64,000 nt of DNA from Macrolepiota albuminosa (lineage: Eukaryota > Basidiomycota > Agaricomycetes > Agaricales > Agaricaceae), in contig JAMWFC010000090.1 in the NCBI GenBank assembly GCA_027475525.1, positions 1,984,001-2,048,000 of the forward strand. Direction: 5' to 3'. A program made the translations under genes and the position numbers. Position 1 is the stretch's first letter. Each line of letters starts with the position of its first letter. Below the pieces are notes generated by a model, which saw only the letters and a list, made by a program, of their open reading frames with translations, was not told the origin of the DNA and made no database searches. Below are positions 29,909-41,429 of this stretch, piece after piece.

Positions 29909-31761
29909 TCAGGTCCATTGCATCGGCGGCCGACTACTTCGGGAGTTGCTGCGAGCCTGTCTCCTTGGGCCAGGGAGAGGGTCCTCAGCAGAGACTGGCG
30001 GAGGGATGGAAGATGGTTGAGGGGGTGACAGAGATGTTTGTGCGAGAGATGTCCCTGAGGATGTTTGTTGAAGTGGGGACGGAGCGATGGTGAGAGCGGA
30101 TAAGTCAGCAGCGTGATGGGATTGGTCAGTGGCAAGGGCAGAGGTGTCACCAGTGGGAACGGATATGTCAGCAGTGGCAGGGGATTGGTCAGCGATGGGG
30201 TCAGGAGTGGTTTCTTCCTCTTCAACAATGGGTCCAAGTCCACTGTGCCCTGTTGGATGCACTGCCACATCATCCTGAGCTGATGGACTGGAGGGACGGG
30301 TAGAGATGTGAAGTTGATTCTGCAAAGTGTCAACCACACCCCAAATATTGCGGATCTGCTCTTCCATCTGACGGATCCGTCCAGCGTGGTCTTCAAGTGT
30401 CTCACCCGCAAGAGAAACATTTGTTTGCAGGGTTTCTATGCGGCCACCAAGCGTGTCAACCTGAGTCTGGTAGCGACAGAAGAAGTCCTCAATATGCGGT
30501 AACCAGCTCACCTCAGCCATGACAAACCCGTCCTGCACCTGCTCCCCAACATTCTGCAATGCTTCCTAGAACCCATTCTCCATCCTGTCCAGACGGCTCT
30601 CCACTCCTGCCATTACACCAGCTACAATGTCCTCACTGTGACTAGACTCCATTGCCCGCTCCTTGCCCTTTCCCTTGACTGGAAGAGAATCCACTAGGCG
30701 GTTGGAGTCGACGGTTGGGATGGATAGATGGACGGTTTTGATGGTCCTGCAATTGGACTGGCTGGTTCATCTGCTAACTATTGGTTAGCTATTTGAGCAG
30801 GAAAAGAGTTTCATACTGTCATCACTCTCAATAATCGTCACTGACTTCTTTCTCAGTGGTTTTTTCCCCTTTCCCTTGTTGCTGGGCTTGACGGTTTTCT
30901 TGACAATCGTCAGGCTGCATGTTCGTTTGCGAATGAGCCGGCAGGGATCGCATGCGGTGCCGCCCTTTGTCCTGACACACTGTAGCCGCTTACTTGCGCA
31001 ATATTGGCAAGGGGGGTTGATGTGCTGACCCTCACGACGAGGTGCTGTCCTCAGATACCTGCCCAACAGCATCCCTCCAGTAATTTCCCCCTTCGGTATT
31101 CTGCCCTCTTGTTCTTCCTCTTCCTCTTCCTCTTCATCCTCGTCCTCATCCTTGTCCTCCTGCTCCTTCTGTCGACAATAGGTACCAGGAGGAGGTTGAC
31201 CAATATAGGTCACCCGTTTTGGCTTCTTGGGATTTGGCGATGGACCAGACAAATCTCCTGCCACTGGAGGACTCGGTCGTTTTCTCTTCTTCGGAATTGG
31301 TGACGGACCAGACAAATCTCCTGCTGCTGGCCTATGACCTATCCGGTCTTCTCGTGCCGGTGCCGTCGACGGACCGGCCTCGGTCGACGGATCAGGTCGT
31401 TCTTCGCCCCCACTTGGTTCCTCCCCCCTTCCGCTCCTCTGGGTCCATTTCTTCGCAGCGTCCTTCAACCGCCTGGTCATATCCTCGTCAGAAAGCTTGC
31501 TCTGGAGTAGCGGGATAACTTCGTTGATGAAACTTCTCCTGGCATCAAGGAGGAGTTTCTTGTCATCCTTGATGTCCCTAACCTTGAACCACATGTCAAT
31601 CTACAGGACAACTATTAGTGCATGTCTATTAGGCAGGAGTGCTTGTATCTTACCAGGTCCTTCTGCTGTGCTTTGAGTTGTCGCAGGTCTCCTCTGAGAG
31701 CAAGGTATAATACTCAAACATCCGCGTCAATGACCTGTTGATGGAGTTCTTCGTTAGACAT
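29909..31761 (-). pseudogene. Decayed relative of the Gyp-B antisense gene (Cys cluster, acidic tract, coiled coil)
   Basis: Minus-strand gene remnant. Exon 1 is 31761-31654 (starts MSNEELHQQV), the intron 31653-31601 is bounded by GTAAGA and TGTAG, and exon 2 is 31600-30817. A third coding block runs from about 30750 to 29909; its 5' junction is uncertain. Exon 2 encodes a paired-Cys cluster, CQYCASKRLQC then CDPCRLIRKRTC, after a Glu/Asp-rich run and before a basic stretch. The last block has a coiled-coil-like region and a Pro/Ser-rich tail. TGA in exon 1 and TAG near 30570 look like Arg and Gln codons lost by C-to-T change. Layout matches the gene at 20474-22853, though sequence similarity is low by eye. 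Confidence 0.6.
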
Positions 31762-31831
31762 GGCAGATGGAGGATTAAAGAAACGGAGGATTAAAGAAAC
31801 GGATGAGAACTTTACACAAAGCAAGTTCTGA

Positions 31832-32052
31832 AAATAGATATCATGTGACCCTGTTTAAATTACAAAAGAAGTTTGATTTATTGCTTGACAAAACCTTACT
31901 TTGTTTATCTTACAGTTTAGTAAATAACAATTAGCTAAGCAGGTCAAAAATTGCAAACGTCTTAATGTTTATTGCACTAAGCAGGAGTTGAACCCACCTA
32001 CTGCAACACACAATGAACACCAATAGATAATATTCCACTAGACCATCAATGC
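31832..32052 (-). repeat. tRNA-derived SINE copy 1
   Basis: On the minus strand, 32052-31974 reads like a tRNA: a 7-bp acceptor stem GCATTGA/TTAGTGC with two wobbles, an A-box-like TGGTCTAGTGG, and a T arm with GGGTTCAACTCC as B box. The non-tRNA body continues to 31832 and recurs in copy 2. Confidence 0.7.
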
Positions 32053-32074
32053 TTACAGTACCCTGCTATAGTCT

Positions 32075-32265
32075 AAATAGATATCATGTCACCCTGTTTA
32101 AATTAGGACCTTACTTTGTTTATCATACTGTGTAGTAAATAACAATTAGCTAAGCAGGTCAAAAATTCTAAACAGTTTGACGTAAATGCACTAGTAGGAA
32201 TCAAACCCGTCTACTGCAAGACATAATAAAGACCAATAGATAATATTCCACTAGACCACCGATGC
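32075..32265 (-). repeat. tRNA-derived SINE copy 2
   Basis: Same arrangement as copy 1: tRNA-like head at 32265-32187 with TGGTCTAGTGG and a B box GGGTTTGATTCC, and a shared body including TTAGCTAATTGTTATTTACT. Confidence 0.7.
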
Positions 32266-32344
32266 TTGCTGTACATTGCTATGATGTAAATAAACATCAG
32301 TCTATTCTTCTGTGTGTGGTCAAAAATATTTGAGTTCAATGTCA

Positions 32345-32640
32345 TTGCACTAGGGGCCCACCTAATGCAAGATACAAGGAATACCAATGGGAAATATTCC
32401 ACTACACCACAGACGCTTCATGTATAATGCTATGGTGTAAATCAATATCAGTCTAATATTCCAATGGGAAATATTCCACTACACCACAGACGCTTCATGT
32501 ATAATGCTATGGTGTAAATCAATATCAGTCTAATATTCTGATACAAACCATGGTTTTCCTCTTTCCTGTATACTTCTATGGTGTAAATAAATATCAGTCT
32601 AATATTGTCAGTTCAATACAGATGCACCAGTTGCAGTAAA
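32345..32640 (-). repeat. Degenerate SINE copies 3 and following
   Basis: tRNA-like head at 32417-32345 with a decayed B box, then repeated GGTGTAAAT(A/C)AATATCAGTCTAAT segments. Part of it is doubled by the 77-bp duplication at 32384-32537. Confidence 0.55.
32384..32537. repeat. 77-bp tandem duplication (32384-32460 / 32461-32537)
   Basis: Adjacent copies of a SINE segment. Probable assembly join. Confidence 0.9.
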
Positions 32641-32710
32641 ATCTCTATCCATTCAAATTCTGTATGAGTCCATTTGTGCACTACATGAACATCATCCTGA
32701 CTTGTAGTAA

Positions 32711-32790
32711 GCGCCTGTGGTACAATGGAATATTCATCAATTGATATTTCATATTGTGCACAAGAGATGGGTTCGACTCCCACTAGTTCA
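32711..32790 (+). repeat. tRNA-like SINE head, plus strand
   Basis: CTGTGGTACAATGGAATATT resembles an A box and GGGTTCGACTCCC is a near-perfect B box about 50 bp later. A complete cloverleaf is not convincing, so this is a SINE head rather than a tRNA gene. Confidence 0.55.
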
Positions 32791-33204
32791 CATTATATAA
32801 TAGCAGCAGGCCGCTGACGTCCGCTAGCGTCATGAATTTGATCCATTGAAAACTCCAGAGATTTCTGCAGTGGCATAAGATGGACAAGTTCACATGTGTG
32901 TTCATTTCAGTGCTCATGTGTGTTCATTCCAGTGCTCATAACAAGTCGATGATGCACTGTGGCTAACTACCTTTGTGCTGATCTTTGTAAAAAAAGTAGT
33001 CAGCCCTGGTGTATTGTCACTTGTCATGAGCGCTGGAATGATCTCATGTGTCAACTCCTCCATCCTATCCCGCTTCAGTAATTGCTAGAGTTTTGGTCAG
33101 ATCCACTACCACAGGCGCATACTACAGGTCAGTACAATGTATATGTAGAGCAAAAATGCACCCATATAAAAACACACCATTAGTCCCCGTTAAGGTGGAG
33201 TAGG
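32791..33204. other. Gene-free stretch
   Basis: No ORF or repeat I can support apart from a short CCGCTGACGTCCGCTAGCG palindrome-rich piece near 32811-32830 that resembles the GC-rich repeats at 33360-34530. Confidence 0.5.
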
Positions 33205-33209
33205 GGGAG

Positions 33210-33363
33210 TAGAACCCACCGCTGTACACAATATTGAATATCAATAAATGAATATTCCACTGAACCACTGGGACTGGTTGCACCGCTAGAACCCACCGCT
33301 GTACACAATATTGAATATCAATAAATGAATATTCCACTGAACCACTGGGACTGGTTGCACCGC
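33210..33363 (-). repeat. SINE head doubled by a 77-bp tandem duplication (33210-33286 / 33287-33363)
   Basis: On minus: CAGTGGTTCAGTGGAATATT (A-box-like) and GGTGGGTTCTA (decayed B box). The exact 77-bp period marks the second copy as a probable assembly join. Confidence 0.7.
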
Positions 33364-34530
33364 TAATGTCAGCTGGCTCATATGCCGACATCAGCTACCA
33401 TCCGCTACCGTCCGCTGGCATGCCAGTGGACACTCACGCACCCTCTTCCACCCTTCCCCCTCTTTTTCCCCAGTGCCATCCTCTCCACTCCCCACACTAC
33501 CTCACACACCACCCCCATCCACCACATGCACCCCGCTTCCCTCCTCCCCCCTGACCTGACGTCCGACATCTGCTACATCCGCTGGCATACCAGCGGACAC
33601 TCACGCTCCTCCCCTTTCCCCTTCCTTCTCTTTCTCCCCACCCCCATCCCTCTTCCACCACCCCCCACACTCTCCGAGACGCCACCCCATGTGGCAGACA
33701 CCCACACACCCCGTTTTCTTCTCTCCCGCCCTGATGCTGGACGATGCCGGGGGTTGCCAACGGATTCCCGTGGATGCCAACGGATACCAGTGGATATCCG
33801 GCGGATGCCAACGGATGCTGACGGATGCCAGCAGGTCACGACGGCTGCCGACGAACTCCGACAGATGCCAGCTGATGGCTGCTGATGCCAACGCCCCTTT
33901 CAATCCACAAAAACTCTTTTGCGAGGTATGCTACCCCCCTTTCACCTCAAAAAATCCATACAAGAACCTGCAGAAACGTAGGTGGGCGTCTGTTCATTGT
34001 GTTATCCGACCTTTGAATCTATCCGTTAGTAATGGACCTGTGGTGCAATGGTTAAATGTGTGTTCCATTGCTGGAGGCTTTCCCACCCACAGGCATATGG
34101 CGGGCAAGACGAAGTTACTTTTTTCCTTGGTCCAACCAGACTCCGTGGACCTGCGTAGGCCTCTGTGGATGTCTGCTGGTGCCCTGCACAGGCCTGCATG
34201 GGCCTGCATAGGTTTGAGTCCGTCGACGTACGTCTGCGTAGATGTCCGCTGGTGGCTTGCGTAGGCCTGCATAGATTTGCAGGGCCCTTTTGTGGACGTA
34301 CACTGGCATCGGGGGTGGGAAAAGGATGGAAGGGGAGATGCGCAGCCTCGAGTTATTGCGGGGAGGAATGGAGAGGGAAGAGAAGTGGGGAACTTCAAGG
34401 AGGGTTTATTCATGCCATGAAGTCCACCAATGGAGGAGGTTTTCACTCGTGTGCTGATGCCCGCCGGCAGCCGCTGATGCACATTGACATCCGCTAGTGT
34501 CCGCTGGCATCCGCCAGGCCTGCGTGCGCA
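33364..34530. repeat. GC-rich mosaic of short repeats (GGATGCCAACGGAT, CCGCTGGCAT, GTAGGCCTGCAT types)
   Basis: Imperfect 8-16 bp words recur on both strands, densest at 33750-33890 and 34150-34300, with palindromes such as CCGCTGGCATGCCAG. Reading frames here are low-complexity shadows. A tRNA-like GGTGCAATGGTTAA lies at 34042-34055. I see no gene. Confidence 0.55.
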
Positions 34531-34721
34531 TCTGTGTGCCCCCCTTTTATCAATCCACTGAACCGTGTCATACAGCACATTGTGACACGTCCACGGCTCT
34601 GTATTCTATGGCACTGTGGGGACTGCTCCGCTCCAGTGTAGCAGACTCTGCTGGACACGTATGGTACAGCACAAAGTGAGCTCCCATACAACGTATGACA
34701 CGTACCGTTGTGATGTCTCTA

Positions 34722-36755
34722 TGTGCTCACAGACTTTAGATAGATCAGGCTTTTATTCCATAGCCATTTGATATGGTGTCATATTACCAGGAAGAGAGCT
34801 TATTGGCATGCAATTACGCAGCCAGATCATGTGGCATTTAGCCTCTGCCCAGAGGAATTTTGGAAGTTCTGCAGCTATTATTATTGTGCAGGCACCCTCA
34901 ACAATGGTGCGGTTAGCATGTTTCGCAACACCATTTGATTGTGGGGAGTCATGGAGTGTAAAATTGTATGTTGTACCAGTGGCATCTTGATGAGTTTTGA
35001 TTTGTGTGCTTGTAAACTCACCACCACAATTGCTGCCATATACTTTTATAGCTGCATTTCTGTGGACTTTTACCCATGCCTCGTAATTGCAGTATGCTTT
35101 GAAGGTGTCTGACTTTTGAGGTAAGAACATGATCTGTTTTTTGCAAGTGTACAGGTTGACATTTGTGTATGAATACAGGTTTCCTCCAATGGAGCATACC
35201 TGAGCTGAACCCCACAGGTCCTCAACAATCTTCTTCCCATAGTGTGTGTATACTGTTTTACTCTTCTTTAGAAAAGACTGACATTGCGCTTTGCGTTTGA
35301 TACACAACTTGCAGATTTTGGATTTTGATGACATGTCAAGCTCAATGCTAGTGATCATTCTGAGGCAGACAGCCTTGCATAAGTCACTGTGATTAATATG
35401 CCCCATTTAGCAGTGGAGCTCACTAATTGAGATAGATTTTGACATGATACTTGCGATGTGACTTCTGGAAATGATGGTTGATCCATTGGCATGATATAAT
35501 CTGTGGATTGTGGAGACATGATCAATGACCTGACATTGTGGCTTCAGACTTCTGATGATGCACACTCCATTCTCAATAAGAAAAGAGCAACTAGCACTAT
35601 CGAGCCATGATATGGACACCAGCATGAAAGCCATAGTAGGTGCATAATAAATCCTTTTCAGAAGAATGAAGATTAACTTCTCTCCTTCTCTTATAGGTAG
35701 GCAGATTTGCAGATCTCCTCTGCTGAGAGCATTAAAAGTATGTCCGTCTGCTGCACGGATCAGTTCAGGGCTGATTTCCTGATAGTTTATAAATCTTTCA
35801 TGAGATAGTGAAAAATGGCTGCTAGCACTACAGTCAATGATGACATCGATGGATGGAGATGTAGCATAGGCTTTGTGGCTGTGTTCAGATATCATTGCAA
35901 GTGTGACGTTTTCACCTGTAATGTTATCATGGGCATCGATGGCAAGGAAGGTGAGAAAAGCATAATTTTCTTTTTTTTTTCTCAGTTTTGGCAGCATTTG
36001 CTGACTTGCTTTTATCTGCCTTATCTTTTCCCTTTCCTTTGTGCTTTTTCAGCCACCATTTGGGTGCTTTGCCCACCATACCACTGCCTTCCTCAAAACA
36101 TTTGTCCTTTGTATGTCTATCCTTGTTGAAATTTTCACAGTGTTGCTTACCTTTGTCTTTGAATTTAGGTTTCCCCTTTCCCTTTGTATCTTTGGGATCA
36201 CGGCAAGTCTTTGCATATGCAGCAATCATTGCCTCATGCTGGCAATTAATGCTTGTTTTGCTTTTTTATTGAGGTGCCAGATGAGATCCTGGCTTGAGAC
36301 TGGTTTTCCAGAGGTGCATGCAGATGCAGTTGAGTGAGGAGATCAGTTTTGTACATGGCCCCTTTACTGCCATGAATTGATGCAAGCTTTTTCCACATGG
36401 CAGCAGCAATGGGTTCACCTTTAACTTGGTGAAAGACAGACTAATCAACCATGCTGTAAATAATCTCATGAACTTGAGCCTCTTTTTGCAACCACTCCTC
36501 CATGGCGTCCTTAATTTTGTCAATCTAATTGTCTGACAATGGAGCCAGAGATTTATCATCACAATAAAAGGATCCCACATGCTTGACAAGCATGACCAGT
36601 TTACGTGCAGTATCTGTAAGGTATCTCCAGAGCTTCTTTGATGTTATGACATTATTGATGTGTTCCTGGTATGTAGGCTAGTTCAAACCGTCAGCTGCAA
36701 GCATCAGGACAGTCAACTTTGTTGATGAAATGTCGTAGGTAACTTTGGGGCCCAT
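34722..36755 (-). pseudogene. Copia element remnant: gag, protease and integrase, RT missing
   Basis: Gag would start at 36755 (MGPKVTYDIS) with a helical Copia-type Gag to about 36270. A knuckle-like HTKDKCFEEG follows near 36120; the second Cys of the motif is replaced by Phe. Protease lies near 35850 with IIDCSASSHFS, where the family has Asp-Ser/Thr-Gly/Ala, so the site is damaged. Integrase (GHINHSDL pre-integrase motif, SNCGGEFTS, SPQSNGVAKHANRT) runs 35406-34745. Similarity ends near 34722 before the RT. Several frameshifts and stops occur. Order protease-integrase identifies Copia rather than Gypsy. Confidence 0.82.
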
Positions 36756-37059
36756 AACCTGGCAGGACCGGTCTCAGGGGATCTTGGATGACCATAGTTA
36801 ACTGTAGTTAACAGAGAGAAACCTCAGTGGTTAGAAACACTATAAGATGTATATGTTAACAGAGGGAACTATAGGTAATGAGTAACATATTAAGTGTGAT
36901 ATAGAAGATTGACTTACACCTCAGTGGTTAAGAACACTGAGGTGTGACATGTCACAAATGGAAGAAAACATATGATAACCAAAAGGGGAAGTAGTCGACT
37001 ATTATTCTCAATATTCATAGCTAGCTTCTCAATCTGAATTCTCATCAGTCTCAACAACA
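36756..37059 (-). repeat. Probable Copia 5' LTR and primer site
   Basis: On minus, TGTTGTTGAG at 37059 could start the LTR, and GGTTATGGGCCCC near 36765-36750 resembles the initiator-Met tRNA primer site usual for Copia. The 3' partner is missing, so the borders are tentative. Confidence 0.45.
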
Positions 37060-37069
37060 CAGGTTCTTT

Positions 37070-37219
37070 GGCATGAGTGCAGGAGGCAGAGGCATGAGAA
37101 CAACTGTACAGTACTTCTATGATGGTGCCAGAGAAATCCAACAAAGGGCAAGCCATCCTAGAGATCTCTGAGAACTGCCAGGGAACTCTGAGGTAGTCAA
37201 AAAAGGAAGTCCCCTGACA
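37070..37219 (-). repeat. Gyp-C2 3' LTR, first ~150 bp only
   Basis: On minus it starts TGTCAGGGGACTTCC and follows the 5' LTR until near 37070, then diverges. A purine tract (AGAGAGGGGGTAA on minus) precedes it. Confidence 0.8.
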
Positions 37220-37239
37220 TTACCCCCTCTCTAAAGTGT

Positions 37240-40200
37240 GGTGTCTCAACGCACTGAGTAGAAAAAGTTGTGGACCACATGGTCAGCTGGGAAAATGGAA
37301 TAGATGCCTCAAATAGCAAAGGGAGCCTTGGAGTGACTGCAATAGAAGAGCAGGCGCATGGATGTTTTCAGCGGATTCCCAGGAGTTGTCTTCAATACTG
37401 TAGCCCTTTCACTTGATCTTGTACTGTAGCTTGCACTGGAATAGACAACTGTTGAGGATCTTATCTACTTTGTACTCCAGGCCATCATTGACAATGACTG
37501 GAGATGGTGAAGGCAGGACATGTCAACTTGGGATAGGATCATCCAGGGCAGACAAGAGCTTGACTACATTGAAGAGCAGGTGTAGGCAGTGCATGCTGGC
37601 AGGCAACTGGAGCCTGTAGGCCAGCAGTCCTACCTAATGCTCAACCATGTATGGTTCCAGCTGCTGGTGCAATAGCTTTTGAAAGGGCCAAGTAGTTGCA
37701 ATGTCAGAGGCATTTAGGTAGATGCGGTCTCCAGGCTTGTACTGGGGGGCTGGTGTATGCCCTCAGTCATAGTAGCAGGCCATGTTGTTCTTCGCCTTGT
37801 TCAAAGCAGCTCCTGTCTCCTCCTGTGCCTTTTGCAGGTGATCAACAAACTTGTTGACAGATTCATTTTCTGATTGTTGTACATACAGTTTGAAGCCCAT
37901 CTGGGGGTGCCTGCTGGTTGTCCAGGAAGAATGGGAAGTGCTGCATGGAGGCATGGACGTGGTTGTTGTACTAGAACTTGGCCTCTAGGAGGAGCTTGTC
38001 CCAATTGTCCTGTCACTTGTTGCAGAACAGCTAGAGGTACTGCTCTAGTTCCTGGTTGACATGCTCAGTCTGACCATTGGACTGCAGGTAGTAGGTGATG
38101 GATGTGTGGAGTTTGATGTGCAGGAGGTGGTAAAGCTCTTGGGTGAAGTCCAACATGAACTGAGGGCCCTGGTCAGAGACATAAGTGTTGGAGAGACCAT
38201 GGAGCTTCCAGATATTCTTCCAGTACAGGTTGACTGTGTGTAATGAAGTTACAGGAATTGTGAGAGCTTAGGTTCACACTGCACAGAATCAGACCAGTCC
38301 GGTCTATTGACTAAGTAGTATCAACACAAAATAAGCTGCTTTGTAAGCAGCTAGTAAAACTATTTATATAATAATGTAAATAATATTATATTATAATAAA
38401 TATAATATAATATTGACTACTATACAGTAAGTAAAGCTATCTGGCCAACGCCACATAGCGGACTACGCTACACTGTGCCTATTATGGAGCAGGTCATGTG
38501 TGTTGGGATGAAGTGCACCTGTTTGCTGTACAGGTCAACCATGACCATGACTGCATCGTATCTGTGTGCATCCAGGAGCTCCATGATGAAGTTGATAAAG
38601 GCTACACTCTAGTGTGCTGTGGGCATGAGGAGGGACTGCAGTTGACCTGTTGAAAGGCATTGGTGGAGTTTTGTTCAGAGGCAGAGGTCGCAGGTACTGG
38701 TGTAGAAGCCTATGTAGCAGGACATCTGCAGCCACTAGGAGTTCCAGGAGATGAGTTACAATGTTTTCCATCTACTGGGATGCCCTGCAACACAGGAGTC
38801 ATAGTGCTGCTCAACAATGCATCTATGAAGGTCTGGATCATTGGGCACATATATCCACCCTCAGAAAGTGAGAAGACCATTCTGCAGCACTCACTTGTCA
38901 GTACATACAGAATTCGTACCAGAGAGGTGTCCTGAGCATAGCACTAATATAGCTCTGGCAACCAAATCTTCCTGCAGGCCTTCCCAGTTACCCCAGCATA
39001 TGTCCTGGAGTATGTTGACCTTGTTCCCTTGTACAGCCACCCTTTCCAGTGTGCAAATGGCAAACAACTCTGGGCACAGGAGGGTGATGTTGTCATTGTC
39101 TCCTGCACTGAAGCCATGGTCAGTGCACTAGGAGAAGGTGTTGGGCTTCCCCATGCTTTGGCCTGGCTTGTGGTGCAGTGCAAAGTCAAAGTTGGTGAGG
39201 TACAAAGACTACCAGGCCTGGCAATGGTTCAGTTTCTTGGTTATCCAGAAATACTCTAGATTTTTGTGGTCCATCCAGACTTCAAAGTTGTAGTGGGCCT
39301 CTTTGAGGAAGTGGCACCACTTCTCTAGCGACTGGATGATTGTGAGCATCTCCTTGTCATAAATCTTATAATTTCATTCCACAGCATTGAGGCTCTTGGA
39401 GTAGAAGGCAACAGAGCCTTACTTACCATCCTCCAGAGACTGCTGAAAAAGGACTGCACTGGTTGCAAAGTCAAAACTGTCAGCCTTGATGTGGAAGAGT
39501 CAGTCGTCATCTAGAAAGAGCAGGACAGGCTTTAACATGATGGCAGACTTGAGGGCATCAAAGGCCTGTTGCTCCATGTTGCTCCAAGTCCAGGCATGTG
39601 CATAATGGGAGAAGTCCTGGATAAAATGCTGGTAGAAGTTGGTGAATCCTAGGAAGGCTTGCACTTCCTTCTTGCTCCAGGGCTCCTGCCACTGTGTGAT
39701 GCTGGCCATCTTCACTGGGTCCATCTCTGCTATTGAGTCTGAGATATTCAATACAGGTCTGCTTGAACTCATACTTCTCCAGCTTGAGGTAAAGCTGGTG
39801 CTGGTGAAGACAGTCCAGGACAATCTGTGTGATCTGACGATGCTCCTCTAGTGTCTTGGTGTAGATGAGGATGTTGTTGAAATACACACAGACTACTCCA
39901 TCTACAATCAGGTCCTGGAAGATGTCATTCATCAGGGTCTGGAAGGTGGCAGGGCTGTTAGTGAGTCTAAAGAACATCACCAGAGGTTCAAACAGCCTGT
40001 GATTGGTCTGGAACATTGCCTTCCACTCATCTCCCTCCTGAATGCACACATTGTTGTAGCCCCACCAGACGTCCAACTTTGTGAAGTAGTGCACACCCTG
40101 GAGATTGTTGATCAGCTCAGAGATGAGGGGGAGTGGGTAGTGGTTCTTGATGGTCATCACATTGAGCACACAATAGTCCTGGACCAGCCAATGGGAGCAA

Positions 40201-41412
40201 TGCTTCTTCTTGATGAAAAACACCAGAGAGGCCATCAGGGACTTTGAGAGGTAGATTTGTCTGGACTCCAGATTCTTCCAAAGGAAGGCATCAAGCTCAT
40301 CCTACTCTTTGGGCACAAGCAGGTAAACCTTGCAGTTGGCCAGCTTTGAGTCTGGTAGGAGCTCAATGGCATGGTCCCACTGCTTGCATTCCAGGAGGAA
40401 GTCAAACAAGGCCTTGGAGAAAGCATTCTTGAAGTCATGTAGGTGATTGAGGACCACATTCTGAAATGCCCAGAGCTGGGCATTGGCTAAGAAGGCCTGG
40501 GCCAACCACTGGGAGGTGGTCTGACTGGCCCAGATTTCCTCTGCAACTGGTGGGGGTAGCAGCATACAGATGCAGTCTCCTATCTTAATGGCTTCATCTA
40601 GAAGCTCTGGATCCTGCATGGGTAGGAACTCCTCCTTGTGTCCCTTTTTCTGATTGGAGTCCCCTCCGCTGTGTCTGTTGTCCTCATAGAGGGCCTTTCT
40701 ATGAGGAAATGCCAGAGGTGGGAGGTCCAGCAGGTCAAAATCAACAAAAGGGAGGCACCCTACATAGCATGCTCTGATAGCTATGCATTCCTGCATGATA
40801 GTGTGCTGCTCCTTCTTCACTTCTTCTGTGCACATCATGCAATGCTGGGGGCACTGGCTCATGCTCACCTCTCTGGTAGTCCAGTTAATCTCTGGGTTGT
40901 GCTTCCAGAGCCATGGGAACCCCAAGATCATGTCCTGCTTGCTGATACTCATGACTGCAAAGGTGGTGCATTTAGCATGGGACTGATAGCAGAGGACAAG
41001 GTCCACCACAGACTTGATGGACCCAGCTTCATTGTGAGTACTGTCAACATTGTATACCAGGATTGAGGCAAGCAGGGGTCAGATGGTGAGCTGATGCTGT
41101 TCTATGTAGCTAGTGTCCATAAAGAGCCCCATAGCTTCAGAGTCCAGGAGAACCAACACACTCCAGGTCTGTTGCATGTCGGTCATCTTGATTTCCATAT
41201 GCATCCAGAGCAAGTTGGACAATGGAATGGAGGCAATTACATAGTGGCAGGGGAGGCATGCTCAGGCAGGCATTGGAGAGAGTTGAGGAGAGTTGTTGGA
41301 TACAGCAGGGGTGGTGCTTATGGTTGGGGGGCAGAGAGCTGTCAACAGAGACTGTATTGACTTCTTCTACTGGCAGACATGTGAACCAATTAGCACTAGG
41401 CAACGGGGGCAT
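37240..41412 (-). pseudogene. Gyp-C2 pol (broken)
   Basis: Minus-strand Pol with the same order as Gyp-C. Protease-side sequence lies near 41000, and LVQDYCVLN and DVWWGYNNV (RT) near 40200-40050. The catalytic site near 39885 reads YFNNIL, so both Asp residues of the YLDDIL motif have become Asn. RNase H lies near 39480-39240 and integrase at 38960-37760. The chromodomain (KWKGYGIEDNSW on minus) lies near 37440-37390. Frames are broken in many places and by the solo LTR at 38239-38472. The loss of both catalytic Asp codons shows the copy is dead. Confidence 0.85.
38239..38472 (-). mobile_element. Solo LTR of the Gyp-A family inside Gyp-C2
   Basis: Reverse complement of the 29342-29582 LTR (GCCAACGCCACATAGCGG and CAGACCAGTCCGGTCTATTG are shared), 234 bp. 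It is flanked by the 5-bp direct repeat CTGTG (38234-38238 and 38473-38477). Removing it with one CTGTG restores the Gyp-C2 integrase alignment to Gyp-C. Confidence 0.88.
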
Positions 41413-41429
41413 ACTGATTACTCATCATG

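Noticed and set aside
31974..32052. Functional tRNA gene on the minus strand
   Set aside because: Acceptor and T stems pair, but there is no convincing D arm or anticodon arm, and similar decayed copies lie beside it, so it is a SINE head.
33122..34578. Several 60-200 codon frames in the GC-rich repeat block
   Set aside because: The translations are low-complexity repeats of the DNA words on both strands, with no domain or splice pattern.
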